Origin: Hydrogenophaga intermedia
Lineage (GTDB): Bacteria > Pseudomonadota > Gammaproteobacteria > Burkholderiales > Burkholderiaceae_C
Assembly: GCF_000723405.1 (NCBI RefSeq)
Contig: NZ_CCAE010000010.1
Span: 1 to 64,000, forward strand
Reading direction: 5' to 3'
Length of the DNA: 64,000 bases
This document shows positions 19,690-27,835 of this stretch, piece by piece. The notes beneath the pieces are model-generated. The model had not been told where the DNA came from. It was given only the letters and a program-made list of their open reading frames with translations, and did no database searches. Positions within the stretch are counted from its first letter, which is position 1; each line of letters starts with the position of its first letter. The translations under genes and the position numbers were made by a program.

Positions 19690-20666
19690 CAGTCGAGCTT
19701 GAGCTTCTGCTTGGCGACCACTTCCTTGTAGACGCCGAATTCGGTCTTGATCTGCGCGGCGAATTCGCTCGGCGAATTGCCCACCACGATCGAGCCCGTG
19801 TCCTCGATGCGCTTGCGCACCGCCGGGTCTTTCAGCGCCTCGCTGGCGGCAGCGTGGATCTTGCTCACCACGTCGGCCGGCAGGCCCTTGGGGCCGATCA
19901 GGCCGTAGTACGCCATGCGGTTCACCGGCTCCAGGCCCGCTTCCTTGAAGGTGGGCACATTGGGCAGGGCCGCCACGCGCGCCGGCGCGGCCACCGCCAG
20001 CGCCACCAGACGCCCGGCCAGGATGTGCGGCAGCGCCGAGGGCAGGTTGTCGAAGATGATGGGCACCTGGCCACCGATGGTGTCGTTGAGCGCCGGGCCC
20101 GCGCCGCGGTAGGGGATGTGCGTGATGAAGGTGCCGGTCAGGCTCTTGAACAGCTCGGTCTGCAGGTGGCCGATGCCGCCGGTGCCGGAGCTGGCGTAGC
20201 TGTACTTGCCCGGGTTCTTCTTCACCTCGGCGATGAAGGCCTTGAGGTCCTTGGCCGGGAAGCTGGGGTGCACCGCGATCACGTTGGGCGTGGCCGCGAT
20301 GTTCATGATCGGCGTGAAGTCGTTGATCGTGTCGTACGGGATCTTGGGGTTGATCGCCGGGTTGGCCGCCGTGGTGGAGACCGTGGCCACGCCGATGTAG
20401 TGGCCATCGGGCGTGGCGCGCGCGAGTTCCTGCGCGCCCACCACGCCACCGCCGCCGGCGCGGTTGAGCACGATCACGTTCTGGCCCAGGGCCTTGCCCA
20501 GGGGTTCGGACATGACGCGGCCGATGATGTCGGTGGTGCCGCCGGGCGCGAAGGGCACCTGCAGCGTGACGGGTTTGCTCGGGAAGCCCTGCGACAGCGC
20601 GGGTCCGGCGGCGAGGATCAGGCCCGCGGCCAGACCGGCCAGGTTGAAGTTGCGACGTTGGGTCAT
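19689..20666 (-). CDS. Bug/TctC-family periplasmic binding protein
   Basis: A 325-residue Bug protein with signal peptide MTQRRNFNLAGLAAGLILAA and cleavage near ALSQG. The mature protein opens FPSKPVTLQVPFAPGGTTDII, the standard ligand-loop pattern, and later has YRGAGPALNDTIGGQVPI. It is a second orphan TTT binding protein with no TctAB genes nearby. It is divergent from the TAXI binding protein gene across 221 bases and is followed at once by xerD (stop and start share a base). The ligand is unknown but probably a carboxylate. Confidence 0.9.
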   Translation of the reverse strand: MTQRRNFNLAGLAAGLILAAGPALSQGFPSKPVTLQVPFAPGGTTDIIGRVMSEPLGKALGQNVIVLNRAGGGGVVGAQELARATPDGHYIGVATVSTTAANPAINPKIPYDTINDFTPIMNIAATPNVIAVHPSFPAKDLKAFIAEVKKNPGKYSYASSGTGGIGHLQTELFKSLTGTFITHIPYRGAGPALNDTIGGQVPIIFDNLPSALPHILAGRLVALAVAAPARVAALPNVPTFKEAGLEPVNRMAYYGLIGPKGLPADVVSKIHAAASEALKDPAVRKRIEDTGSIVVGNSPSEFAAQIKTEFGVYKEVVAKQKLKLD

Positions 20667-20887
20667 GCGATGCACTCCATTGGGGAGGGTGAAAAGACAG
20701 CGTAGGGGACGCAAGCGACGTGCCCGCGGCGGCGCCATTGTGGGCCACGCAGCCCATGGCCCCGATCGGTGGTGCCACGACCCGGGAAAACCCGCAGCCC
20801 CCAGGTACGCGTTTCCCGCGAGTCCCAAACGGCGCCTGCTGGGGTATGGTCCCCGTTCTTCCATTCAACAACATCAGGAGACATCGC

Positions 20888-21847
20888 ATGCGTCTGATCC
20901 GCCAGATCGGCCTGGGCATCAGCCTGGCCGCCGCGCTCGCCACCAGTGGCGCCGCCCTCGCGCAGCAGCAGTTCGTCAACGTGCTCACCGGCGGCCAGGC
21001 CGGCGTGTACTACCCGCTGGGTGTGGCGCTGGCGCAGGTCTATGGCCAGGCCATCCCCAACGCGCGCGCCACCGCCCAGGTCACCAAGGCCTCTGCCGAA
21101 AACCTCAACCTGCTGCAGGCCGGCCGCGGCGAACTCGCCTTCTCGCTGGCCGACGCCGTGTCCGACGCCTGGAACGGCAACGCCGAAGCCGGCTTCACCA
21201 AGAAACTCGACAAGCTGCGCGGCCTCTCGGCCACGTACAACAACTACGTGCAGATCGTGGCCAGCGCCGACTCGGGCATCAAGACCCTGGCCGACCTCAA
21301 GGGCAAGCGCATCTCGGTGGGCGCCGCGCGCTCGGGCACCGAACTCAACGCGCGCGCCATCTTCAAGGCAGCGGGCCTGAAGTACGAGGACATGGGCAAG
21401 GTCGAGTACCTGCCCTTCGGCGAGTCGGTGGAGCTGATCAAGAACCGCCAGCTCGACGCCACCCTGCAGTCCGCCGGCCTGGGCGTGGCCTCCATCCGCG
21501 ACCTGGCCACGGCCGTGAAGATCGTGGTGGTGCCGATCCCCGCCGACGTGGTGGCCAAGGTGGGCGACGCGGCCTACCAGCCCGCCACCATCCCGGCCAA
21601 CACCTATGGCGGCCAGACCGCCGACGTGCCCACGGCCGCGATCCCCAACTTCCTGGTGACGCACTCGGGCGTGTCCGACGAACTGGCCTACCAGATGGCC
21701 AAGCAGCTCTATGCCAACCTGGACAAGCTGCACGCCGCGCACAACGCCGCCAAGGCCATCAACCCGGCCAACGCCATCAAGGGCATGCCCGTGCCGCTGC
21801 ACCCTGGTGCCGAGCGCTACTACAAGGAAGCGGGCCTCATCAAGTAA
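20888..21847 (+). CDS. TAXI-family TRAP transporter solute-binding protein
   Basis: A 319-residue periplasmic binding protein with a signal peptide (MRLIRQIGLGISLAAALATSG, cleavage near ALAQQ). The mature start QFVNVLTGGQAGVYYPLG carries the TAXI (GTGGxTGxYYPxG) type ligand motif. AGGAG stands nine bases before the chosen ATG, with GGGTATGGTCCCC upstream as a possible promoter element. It delivers a substrate to the fused TRAP permease encoded 74 bases downstream; a strong hairpin lies between the two genes. Known TAXI ligands include glutamate and other carboxylates. The ligand here is not known. Confidence 0.93.
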   Translation: MRLIRQIGLGISLAAALATSGAALAQQQFVNVLTGGQAGVYYPLGVALAQVYGQAIPNARATAQVTKASAENLNLLQAGRGELAFSLADAVSDAWNGNAEAGFTKKLDKLRGLSATYNNYVQIVASADSGIKTLADLKGKRISVGAARSGTELNARAIFKAAGLKYEDMGKVEYLPFGESVELIKNRQLDATLQSAGLGVASIRDLATAVKIVVVPIPADVVAKVGDAAYQPATIPANTYGGQTADVPTAAIPNFLVTHSGVSDELAYQMAKQLYANLDKLHAAHNAAKAINPANAIKGMPVPLHPGAERYYKEAGLIK

Positions 21848-21865
21848 GCCCCTTTCGTTGAGGAC

Positions 21866-21895
21866 ACGGCCCCGCACGGGGCCGTTCTGCTTTCT
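21866..21895 (+). terminator. Hairpin between TAXI binding protein and TRAP permease genes
   Basis: ACGGCCCC-GCAC-GGGGCCGT (21866-21885) is a perfect 8-bp stem followed by the T-rich TCTGCTTTCTT. It looks like a partial intrinsic terminator inside the operon, which would leave more binding protein than permease, a common arrangement for such transporters. Confidence 0.65.
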
Positions 21896-21921
21896 TGCCC
21901 GGCCACCGAGTCGAGGAATTC

Positions 21922-23976
21922 ATGACCGATCCGACCCCTTCTCACGACGCCCCCGCCCACGCGCCCCTGCGCGGCGCCATCTTCTGGGTGGCCATTGCCT
22001 TCTCGGCGTACCAGATCTGGATGGCCTCCTTCCACCCGCTGTCCAGCCAGGTGATCCGTGCCATCCATGTGGGCTTCGTGCTGCTGATGATCTTCGCGCT
22101 GTACCCGCCCTTCGGTGAGCGCGAGGGTGCGCTCGGCACCGCGGGACGTGCGCTGGGCTGGGTGCTGGGCCTCACGGGCTTCGTGTTCGCCTTCTACCAC
22201 TGGGTCTTCGAGTCCGACCTCACCGCGCGCGCGGGTGAGCTGATCCCGGCGGACTGGGTGATCGGCGTCGTCACCGTCGCGCTGGTGTTCGAAGCGGCGC
22301 GCCGCGTGATGGGCTGGGGCCTGCCGCTGATCTGCGCGATGTTCCTGGCCTACGCCCTGTTCGGCCAGTACCTGCCGGGGCCGCTGGCCCACCGCGGCTA
22401 CGGGCTGGACCAGATCGTCAGCACCCTGGGCTTCGGCACCGAGGGCATCTACGGCACGCCCACCTACGTGTCGTCCACCTACATCTTCCTCTTCATCCTG
22501 TTCGGCGCCTTCCTCGAACAGGCCGGCATGATCCGCCTGTTCAACGACTTCGCCATGGGCACCGTGGGCCACACGCGCGGCGGGCCGGCCAAGGTGTCGG
22601 TCATTTCCTCTGGGCTCATGGGCACCATCAACGGCTCCGGCGTGGCCAATGTGGTCACCACGGGCCAGTTCACCATCCCGCTGATGAAGCGCTTCGGCTA
22701 CTCGCCGGCCTTCGCGGGCGGCGTGGAGGCCACCTCGAGCATGGGCGGGCAGATCATGCCGCCGGTGATGGGCGCGGTGGCCTTCATCATGGCCGAGACG
22801 ATCAACGTGCCCTATGTGGACATCGTCAAGGCCGCGCTGATCCCGGCCATCCTGTACTTCGGCACCGCGTTCTGGATGGTGCACCTGGAGGCCGGCAGCA
22901 AGGGCCTGCTGGGCCTGCCCAAAGAGGAATGCCCCAACCCCTGGACGGCGGTGAAAGAGCGTTGGTACCTGCTGCTGCCACTGGCCGGCCTGGTCGCGCT
23001 GCTGTTCTCGGGCTACACACCGCTGTTCTCGGGCACCGTGGGCCTGGGGCTCACCGTCATCCTGATCTTCGGCGCCGCCGTCATCAGCGGCGTGAAGGGC
23101 ACCCCGCTGCGGGTGCTGGCCTGGGTGCTGCTGGGCCTGGCCACGGCGGGCTTCTTCCAGTTCGGCGTGGGCACCTTCTACGTGGTGGCGCTGGTGTTGA
23201 TCACCCTCACCTTCGTGCTGCGCCGGGGTGGCGATGCGCGCCAACTGGCCGTGCAGAGTCTGGTGGACGGCGCGCGCCACGCGCTGCCGGTGGCCATCGC
23301 CTGCGCGCTGGTGGGCGTCATCATCGGCGTCATCAACCTCACCGGCGTGGCCGCGGAGATCGGCGGGCGCGTGATCGCCATCGGCCAGGACAACCTGTTC
23401 CTGGCGCTGCTGCTGACCATGCTCACCTGCCTGGTGCTGGGCATGGGCATTCCCACCATCCCCAACTACATCATCACCAGCTCGCTCGCGGCGCCGGTGC
23501 TGCTCGAACTCGGCGTGCCGCTGATCGTCTCGCACATGTTCGTCTTCTACTTCGGCATCATGGCGGACCTCACACCACCGGTGGCCCTGGCCTGCTTCGC
23601 GGCCGCGCCCATCGCGCGCGAGACGGGCCTGAAGATCAGTGTGCAGGCCATCCGCGTGGCCATCGCCGGTTTCATCATGCCCTTCATGGCCGTGTATTCG
23701 CCCGCGCTCATGCTGCAAAGCGAGGACTGGGGCGCCGTGGCCTGGGTCGTGTTCAAGGCCGTGCTGGCCATCGCCATGTGGGGCGCGGGCGCCATCGGCT
23801 TCCTCGCCGCGCCACTGGCCTGGTGGGAGCGCGCCTGGGTGGTGGTGGCCGCCTGCTTCCTGGTGGTGGCACTGCCGCTCACCGACGAGATCGGTCTGGC
23901 GGCGATCGCGCTCTTCCTGGCCTGGCACTGGTGGCGCACGCGCCGGCCCAGCATGGGCCAGGCCGGCGCGCGCTGA
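21922..23976 (+). CDS. Fused TRAP transporter permease (4TM/12TM type)
   Basis: A 684-residue inner-membrane protein. The first 200 residues form the small-subunit-like (DctQ) part (IFWVAIAFSAYQIW, VLLMIFALYPPF, and a VIGVVTVALVFEAARRVMGW helix). The rest is the large DctM-like permease, with conserved loops ISSGLMGTINGSGVANVVTTG, GGVEATSSMGGQIMPPVMGA and GMGIPTIPNYIITS. A variable hydrophilic piece (about residues 325-340) and several extra helices lie between the two halves of the DctM part, as in TAXI permeases. It works with the TAXI binding protein upstream and uses an ion gradient. The start MTDPTPSH was chosen over an upstream ATG because it sits after GAGGAATTC. Confidence 0.94.
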   Translation: MTDPTPSHDAPAHAPLRGAIFWVAIAFSAYQIWMASFHPLSSQVIRAIHVGFVLLMIFALYPPFGEREGALGTAGRALGWVLGLTGFVFAFYHWVFESDLTARAGELIPADWVIGVVTVALVFEAARRVMGWGLPLICAMFLAYALFGQYLPGPLAHRGYGLDQIVSTLGFGTEGIYGTPTYVSSTYIFLFILFGAFLEQAGMIRLFNDFAMGTVGHTRGGPAKVSVISSGLMGTINGSGVANVVTTGQFTIPLMKRFGYSPAFAGGVEATSSMGGQIMPPVMGAVAFIMAETINVPYVDIVKAALIPAILYFGTAFWMVHLEAGSKGLLGLPKEECPNPWTAVKERWYLLLPLAGLVALLFSGYTPLFSGTVGLGLTVILIFGAAVISGVKGTPLRVLAWVLLGLATAGFFQFGVGTFYVVALVLITLTFVLRRGGDARQLAVQSLVDGARHALPVAIACALVGVIIGVINLTGVAAEIGGRVIAIGQDNLFLALLLTMLTCLVLGMGIPTIPNYIITSSLAAPVLLELGVPLIVSHMFVFYFGIMADLTPPVALACFAAAPIARETGLKISVQAIRVAIAGFIMPFMAVYSPALMLQSEDWGAVAWVVFKAVLAIAMWGAGAIGFLAAPLAWWERAWVVVAACFLVVALPLTDEIGLAAIALFLAWHWWRTRRPSMGQAGAR

Positions 23977-23986
23977 GGCGCGCGGC

Positions 23987-24397
23987 ATGACGGCGGGCCT
24001 GCTGGGACTGTGCCTGGCCCTGGCCGCCGCGCCGCAGCACGCGGCCTTCGTGCCGGGCCGCCACTTCACCCTGGCCTGGACGCACAGCATCGAAAAAGTG
24101 CGCTGGGAAGAGGACTACCAGGTGATCGGGCCGCCCGCGCGCCTGATCGCCACCGCCGCGCGCATCAAGGGCTCGGCCGCGGGCATGGAGCCGCCGCCCG
24201 ACGCCGTGCTTCGCGACGGCTGGTTCCACTACACGCCCACCGAGCGTTCGCCGCAGCGGCTGCCACTCATGCGCTCCGAGTTCACGGCCGATTTCGAACT
24301 GTGCGCGGACGGCGCGTGCCACCCCATGGGGCATTGGTTGCGATCGGACGGCGGTGTCACCGAGATGAGGGCCTGCGAGCGAACGCCGTCGCGCTGA
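23987..24397 (+). CDS. DUF1850 domain protein of the TAXI-TRAP operon
   Basis: A 136-residue small protein that starts 10 bases after the TRAP permease stop. It has a hydrophobic start (MTAGLLGLCLALAAAPQHAA), then RHFTLAWTHSIEKVRWEEDYQV, which is the DUF1850 signature (WxHSIExxxWxExY). DUF1850 genes are regularly found beside TAXI-TRAP permeases, so a role in the same transport system (for example assembly or substrate handling at the membrane) is inferred. Two cysteines near residues 105 and 110 (FELCADGACHP) may form a disulfide. Confidence 0.85.
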   Translation: MTAGLLGLCLALAAAPQHAAFVPGRHFTLAWTHSIEKVRWEEDYQVIGPPARLIATAARIKGSAAGMEPPPDAVLRDGWFHYTPTERSPQRLPLMRSEFTADFELCADGACHPMGHWLRSDGGVTEMRACERTPSR

Positions 24398-24413
24398 GGC
24401 CACGCCCCGCCCT

Positions 24414-24428
24414 TACGATCGGGTGGTG
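24414..24428 (+). promoter_or_regulatory. -10 element for a probably leaderless transporter transcript
   Basis: TACGAT at 24414-24419 is followed by six bases and then GTG at 24426. This is the spacing expected if transcription starts at the GTG itself. There is no Shine-Dalgarno sequence. It is used here to prefer GTG 24426 over GTG 24423. Confidence 0.4.
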
Positions 24429-25340
24429 AACTTCGCCCAACTGCTCTTTCCCGACTTCTCGCTCATCCTGTGCGGCTACTTGGTGTGCCGCTTCACCAAG
24501 CTCAACCGCCCGGTGTGGGAGCAGGTCGAGAGCCTCGTCTACTACTTCCTGTTCCCGGTGCTGCTGTTCCAGAGCATCGTGAAGAACCCGCTGGACCTGG
24601 GCGCGGCCTCCAGCCTGGTGGGTGCGGCCGTTTCGCTGGCCCTGTGCGCCATCGCCCTCACCTACTCGCTGCCGCACTGGCCCTGGCTGGGCCGCCACAT
24701 CGACGTGCGCCTGCACGCGGCCAGTGCGCAGGTGGGGTTCCGTTTCAACTCCTTCATCCTGCTGGCGCTGGCCGACCGCGTGGCCGGCCCACAGGCGCTG
24801 CTGATGGTGGCGGTGATCATCGGCTGCTGCGTGCCCATCTTCAACGTGGGCGCGGTGTGGCCCATGGCACGCCACGCCAACAAGGGCTTCGGGCGCGAGC
24901 TGCTGCGCAACCCGCTGATCATCGCCACCGCCTCCGGCCTGGTGGCCAACCTGCTGGGCTTCACCCTGCCCGACTGGCTCACGCCCACGGTGAACCGCAT
25001 CGGCCAGGCCTCGCTGGCTCTGGGCCTCATGGCGGCGGGCGCGGGAATGCAGTTCGGCAGCATGGCATCGGCCAAGACCCTGGCCGTGGCGGTGCTGGCC
25101 ATCAAGCACCTGGCGGTGCCGCTGATGGCCTTCGGCCTGGCGCTGCTGTTCCGTCTCGACCCGGTGCAGACGGCCGTGCTCCTGACCTTTTCGGCCGTAC
25201 CCACGGCGTCCAGTTGCTACGTGCTGGCGGCGCGCATGGGCTACAACGGGCCATACGTGGCAGGGCTGGTCACGCTGTCGACGCTGTTGGGCATGTTGAG
25301 CCTGCCGTTCGCTCTGGGTGTGCTGGGCGGCCTTCGCTAG
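24426..25340 (+). CDS. AEC-family (auxin efflux carrier type) transporter
   Basis: A 304-residue integral membrane protein with about ten hydrophobic segments (FSLILCGYLVCRF, LVYYFLFPVLLFQSIV, VGAAVSLALCAIALTYSL and so on). The first helix, the NRPVWEQVESLVYYFLFPVLLF region and the C-terminal AVLLTFSAVPTASSCYVLA match the AEC/malonate-type carrier family. Members export or import organic acids such as malonate; the substrate cannot be told here. The start is a GTG: either 24423 or 24426 is possible, giving 305 or 304 residues. It lies 28 bases after the TAXI operon and may be transcribed separately. Confidence 0.85.
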   Translation: MNFAQLLFPDFSLILCGYLVCRFTKLNRPVWEQVESLVYYFLFPVLLFQSIVKNPLDLGAASSLVGAAVSLALCAIALTYSLPHWPWLGRHIDVRLHAASAQVGFRFNSFILLALADRVAGPQALLMVAVIIGCCVPIFNVGAVWPMARHANKGFGRELLRNPLIIATASGLVANLLGFTLPDWLTPTVNRIGQASLALGLMAAGAGMQFGSMASAKTLAVAVLAIKHLAVPLMAFGLALLFRLDPVQTAVLLTFSAVPTASSCYVLAARMGYNGPYVAGLVTLSTLLGMLSLPFALGVLGGLR

Positions 25341-25380
25341 GGATTTTCGGCGCCCGGTTGCGGGTCTGGAAGTGCGGGCA

Positions 25381-25396
25381 GACAATGCCGCGCATG
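25381..25396 (+). promoter_or_regulatory. -10 element for a probably leaderless gpx transcript
   Basis: GACAAT at 25381-25386 is followed by seven bases and ATG at 25394, so transcription would begin at the start codon. An earlier in-frame ATG at 25385 overlaps this -10 element and would then not be transcribed. Confidence 0.4.
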
Positions 25397-25948
25397 AATC
25401 GCCGCGATCTCTGCCTTGCCGCCCCCCTCGCCCTGCTGGGTGCACCCTTCGCCCGGGCCGCCACCTGCCCCGCCCTGCTGAACCACCAGTTCCCGCGCCT
25501 GCAGGACGGCGCACCCCAGAACCTGTGCCAGTACGCGGGCAAGGTGCTGCTGGTAGTCAACACCGCCAGCTACTGCGGCTTCACCAAGCAGTACGAAGGC
25601 CTGGAAGCACTCTTCGCCAAGTACCGTGACCAGGGTCTGGTGATCCTGGGCTTCCCCTCCAACGACTTCGAGCAGGAAACCGGCGATGCCAAGCAGATCG
25701 CCGAGCTGTGCTTCAACACCTATGGCGTGCGCTTCCCGATGTTCGACAAGACCGTGGTCACCGGCGCCAAGGCCAACCCGCTGTACCTGCAATTGCGCCA
25801 GGCCACGGGCGTGGCGCCGCGTTGGAACTTCCACAAGTACCTGATCGGCCGCGACGGCCGCGTGATCGAGCAGTACCCCAGCGCCACCGAGCCCATGGGA
25901 CGCACGCTGACGAAAGCGGTGGAGGCTGCGCTCACCGCGAAAGCCTGA
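25394..25948 (+). CDS. Glutathione peroxidase-family thiol peroxidase, exported
   Basis: A 184-residue protein of the GPx family. The catalytic cysteine is in VNTASYCGFTKQYEGLE near residue 59; GFPSNDFEQETG, with the conserved NDF, follows, and the tryptophan-asparagine pair is in RWNFHKYLIGRDG. Unlike most cytoplasmic bacterial GPx, it begins with MNRRDLCLAAPLALLGAPFARA, a twin-arginine-like signal peptide, so it is probably exported to the periplasm. It reduces peroxides with thioredoxin- or glutathione-like reductants. A bidirectional terminator follows. Confidence 0.9.
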   Translation: MNRRDLCLAAPLALLGAPFARAATCPALLNHQFPRLQDGAPQNLCQYAGKVLLVVNTASYCGFTKQYEGLEALFAKYRDQGLVILGFPSNDFEQETGDAKQIAELCFNTYGVRFPMFDKTVVTGAKANPLYLQLRQATGVAPRWNFHKYLIGRDGRVIEQYPSATEPMGRTLTKAVEAALTAKA

Positions 25949-25972
25949 GCGCTCCGGGCCAGACACCCAAAG

Positions 25973-26000
25973 AAAAAGCCACCGCGAGCGGTGGCTTTTT
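25973..26000. terminator. Bidirectional intrinsic terminator
   Basis: AAAAAGCCACCG / CGGTGGCTTTTT forms a 12-bp stem with the four-base loop CGAG. The T-run on the plus side ends the gpx gene and the A-run on the other side serves the convergent livK-like gene. Confidence 0.9.
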
Positions 26001-26020
26001 GCTGCCGAAGGCTGAGGAGA

Positions 26021-27217
26021 TCAGCGGATCACGGCGATGGTGGTGCGTGCACCACCCTTGTAGGTCATCAGCGTCAGGGCGCCGTTCTTGATGTCGCCCT
26101 TCTCGTCGAACTCGATCTTGCCGGTCACGCCGTTGTAGCTGGACGCCTTGAGGGCGGGCAGGTAGACCTTGGGATCGGCCGAGCCGGCGGTGACCATGGC
26201 GTTGGCCATGACCTTCACGGCGTCGTACACGTACGGGGCATACACCTGGACGTCGGCGTTGAACTTGGCCTTGAAGTCCTCACGGAACTTGTCCATGCCA
26301 GCCTTCTGTTCGCCTTCGACACCACCGGCCTCGGCGCAGTAGACCTGCTCGTCGCTCATGCCGTCGCCGGCCAGCTTGGGCAGTTCGCTGGTGCAGATGC
26401 CGTCGCCACCCATGAACTTGGCCTGAATGCCAAGCTGCTTCATCTGCTTGAGCATGGGGCCGGCCACGGCGTCCATGCCGCCGAAGAACACCACGTCGGG
26501 CTTCTTGGCCTTCAGGGTGGTCAGGATGGCGTTGAAGTCGGTTGCCTTGTCGTTGGTGAACTCGCGGCCCACGACGGTGCCGCCAGCGGCCTTCACGCCC
26601 TTCTCGAACTCGTCGGCCACGCCCTGGCCATAGGCCGTGCGGTCGTCGATGACGGCCACGTTCTTGGCCTTGAGGGTTTCGATGGCGTACTTGCCGAGCG
26701 TGCCGCCCAGGTGCACGTCGTCGGCCACCACGCGGAACGCGCCCGCGAAGCCCTGGCGGGTGTACTTGGGGTTGGTCGCCGAGGGCGAGATCTGGGGAAT
26801 GCCAGCGTCGTTGTAGAGCTGCGAGGCGGGGATGGTGGTGCCCGAGTTCAGGTGGCCGATGACGCCGTTGACCTTGGCGTCGACCAGCTTCTGCGCGGCG
26901 GCCGTGCCCTGTTTCGGGTCGGCGGCGTCGTCTTCGGCCAGCAGTTCGAACTTGGCCTTGCCGCCACCGATGGTGAGGCCGGCTGCGTTGAGCTCCTCGA
27001 TCGCCATGCGGGCGCCGTTCTCGTTGTCCTTACCCAGGTGAGCGATGGCGCCACTGGTGGGGCCAACGTGACCGATCTTGACCACGACCTCCGCCGGTGC
27101 GGCCGGTGCGGGCGCTGCGGCCGGTGCAGCGGCCGGGGGAGCAGCCTCTTCCTTCTTGCCACAGGCCGCGAGCGCGACGGCTGCGGCAAGCACTGCCAGT
27201 TTCATGTTCACTTGCAT
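26021..27217 (-). CDS. Branched-chain amino acid-type ABC transporter binding lipoprotein (LivK-like)
   Basis: A 398-residue lipoprotein. The signal peptide ends in the lipobox LAAC (residue 19), followed by an alanine/proline-rich linker of about 25 residues. The type I periplasmic binding fold then starts VVVKIGHVGPTSGAIAHLGKD, with NGARMAIEELNAAG and GVIGHLNSGTTIPASQLY later, all typical of LivK/leucine-binding proteins. GAGGA stands nine bases before the chosen start MQVNMK; the in-frame MKLA is a second choice. No LivHMGF genes are nearby. It probably captures amino acids or related amides for a permease encoded elsewhere. The terminator at 25973 is shared with gpx. Confidence 0.92.
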   Translation of the reverse strand: MQVNMKLAVLAAAVALAACGKKEEAAPPAAAPAAAPAPAAPAEVVVKIGHVGPTSGAIAHLGKDNENGARMAIEELNAAGLTIGGGKAKFELLAEDDAADPKQGTAAAQKLVDAKVNGVIGHLNSGTTIPASQLYNDAGIPQISPSATNPKYTRQGFAGAFRVVADDVHLGGTLGKYAIETLKAKNVAVIDDRTAYGQGVADEFEKGVKAAGGTVVGREFTNDKATDFNAILTTLKAKKPDVVFFGGMDAVAGPMLKQMKQLGIQAKFMGGDGICTSELPKLAGDGMSDEQVYCAEAGGVEGEQKAGMDKFREDFKAKFNADVQVYAPYVYDAVKVMANAMVTAGSADPKVYLPALKASSYNGVTGKIEFDEKGDIKNGALTLMTYKGGARTTIAVIR

Positions 27218-27297
27218 GGGATTTCCTCGGTAAGGATGGATTGATTTGCGGAGGGAACTTTTTTTACTCCACCGCATAAAGATACTCCAAAAAGAAC

Positions 27298-27322
27298 AGG
27301 CTTTTGGCCGGGACCGAAGCCT
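27298..27322 (-). terminator. Weak terminator-like hairpin after holC
   Basis: On the minus strand AGGCTT and AAGCCT flank a 13-base loop, followed by GTTCTTTTTGG. It lies 62 bases after the holC stop and may end the pepA-holC transcript. The stem is short. Confidence 0.3.
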
Positions 27323-27383
27323 AAAACACGGTTGGGCGAGCGGTTCGAGGGTTTTCCTGAAGCCGCGCGTGCACCGAAGACGC

Positions 27384-27818
27384 TTACTCGCCGCCTGTGG
27401 ACTTGAGGTCGTGGCGCTGCGGTTCGACACCGTCGGCCTGGTAGCGGCGCCAGCGCTGGCGCGCCTGCGCACGGTCCTCGTCGTCCAGACCCACCACTTC
27501 GATGACCCGCTCGAATCGCCCGTAGTCGGCCGGCACGCTGTCGGTGAGATTGACCAGCACCTGCGTGGGCGCGCGCTCGTCGAGACGGTCGAGCAGGTGG
27601 ATGGGCGAATGGCGGCGCGTGGCCTCGGCATCTGCCCCAACACAGTGCGGCACGAACTCGCCCTGCGCGAGCAGCCAGAGCCCGCGGTCCAGTGTGTCGA
27701 GTTGTTCGTGCGGCGCCAGCACGGCCACCCGCGCGCCCTTGAGATAGGCCTTGCGCAGCAGGCGGCAGACGTAGGCGGCCTTGTCGGGCGCGTTGAAGTG
27801 GAAGGCCACCTCGGCCAT
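27384..27818 (-). CDS. holC: DNA polymerase III subunit chi
   Basis: A 144-residue HolC, the clamp-loader accessory subunit that binds the tail of single-strand binding protein. It starts MAEVAFHFNAPDKAAYVCRLLRKAY and has the family features VAVLAPHEQLDTLDRGLW, EFVPHCVGAD and VNLTDSVPADYGRFERVIEVV. The length fits. It starts 17 bases after the pepA stop, the pepA-holC order found in many proteobacteria. Confidence 0.95.
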   Translation of the reverse strand: MAEVAFHFNAPDKAAYVCRLLRKAYLKGARVAVLAPHEQLDTLDRGLWLLAQGEFVPHCVGADAEATRRHSPIHLLDRLDERAPTQVLVNLTDSVPADYGRFERVIEVVGLDDEDRAQARQRWRRYQADGVEPQRHDLKSTGGE

Positions 27819-27835
27819 GGCGGGCGCGGCCCGGC

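Noticed and set aside
18772..20988. A single minus-strand frame covering xerD and running into the Bug protein gene, as a possible fusion
   Set aside because: The part beyond 19689 is out of frame with the Bug gene; xerD has its own ATG, which shares a base with the Bug stop. Two separate genes explain it.
21820..24090. A 756-codon minus-strand frame antisense to the TRAP permease
   Set aside because: His/Gln/Gly-rich shadow frame; the plus strand encodes a clear permease with membrane helices.
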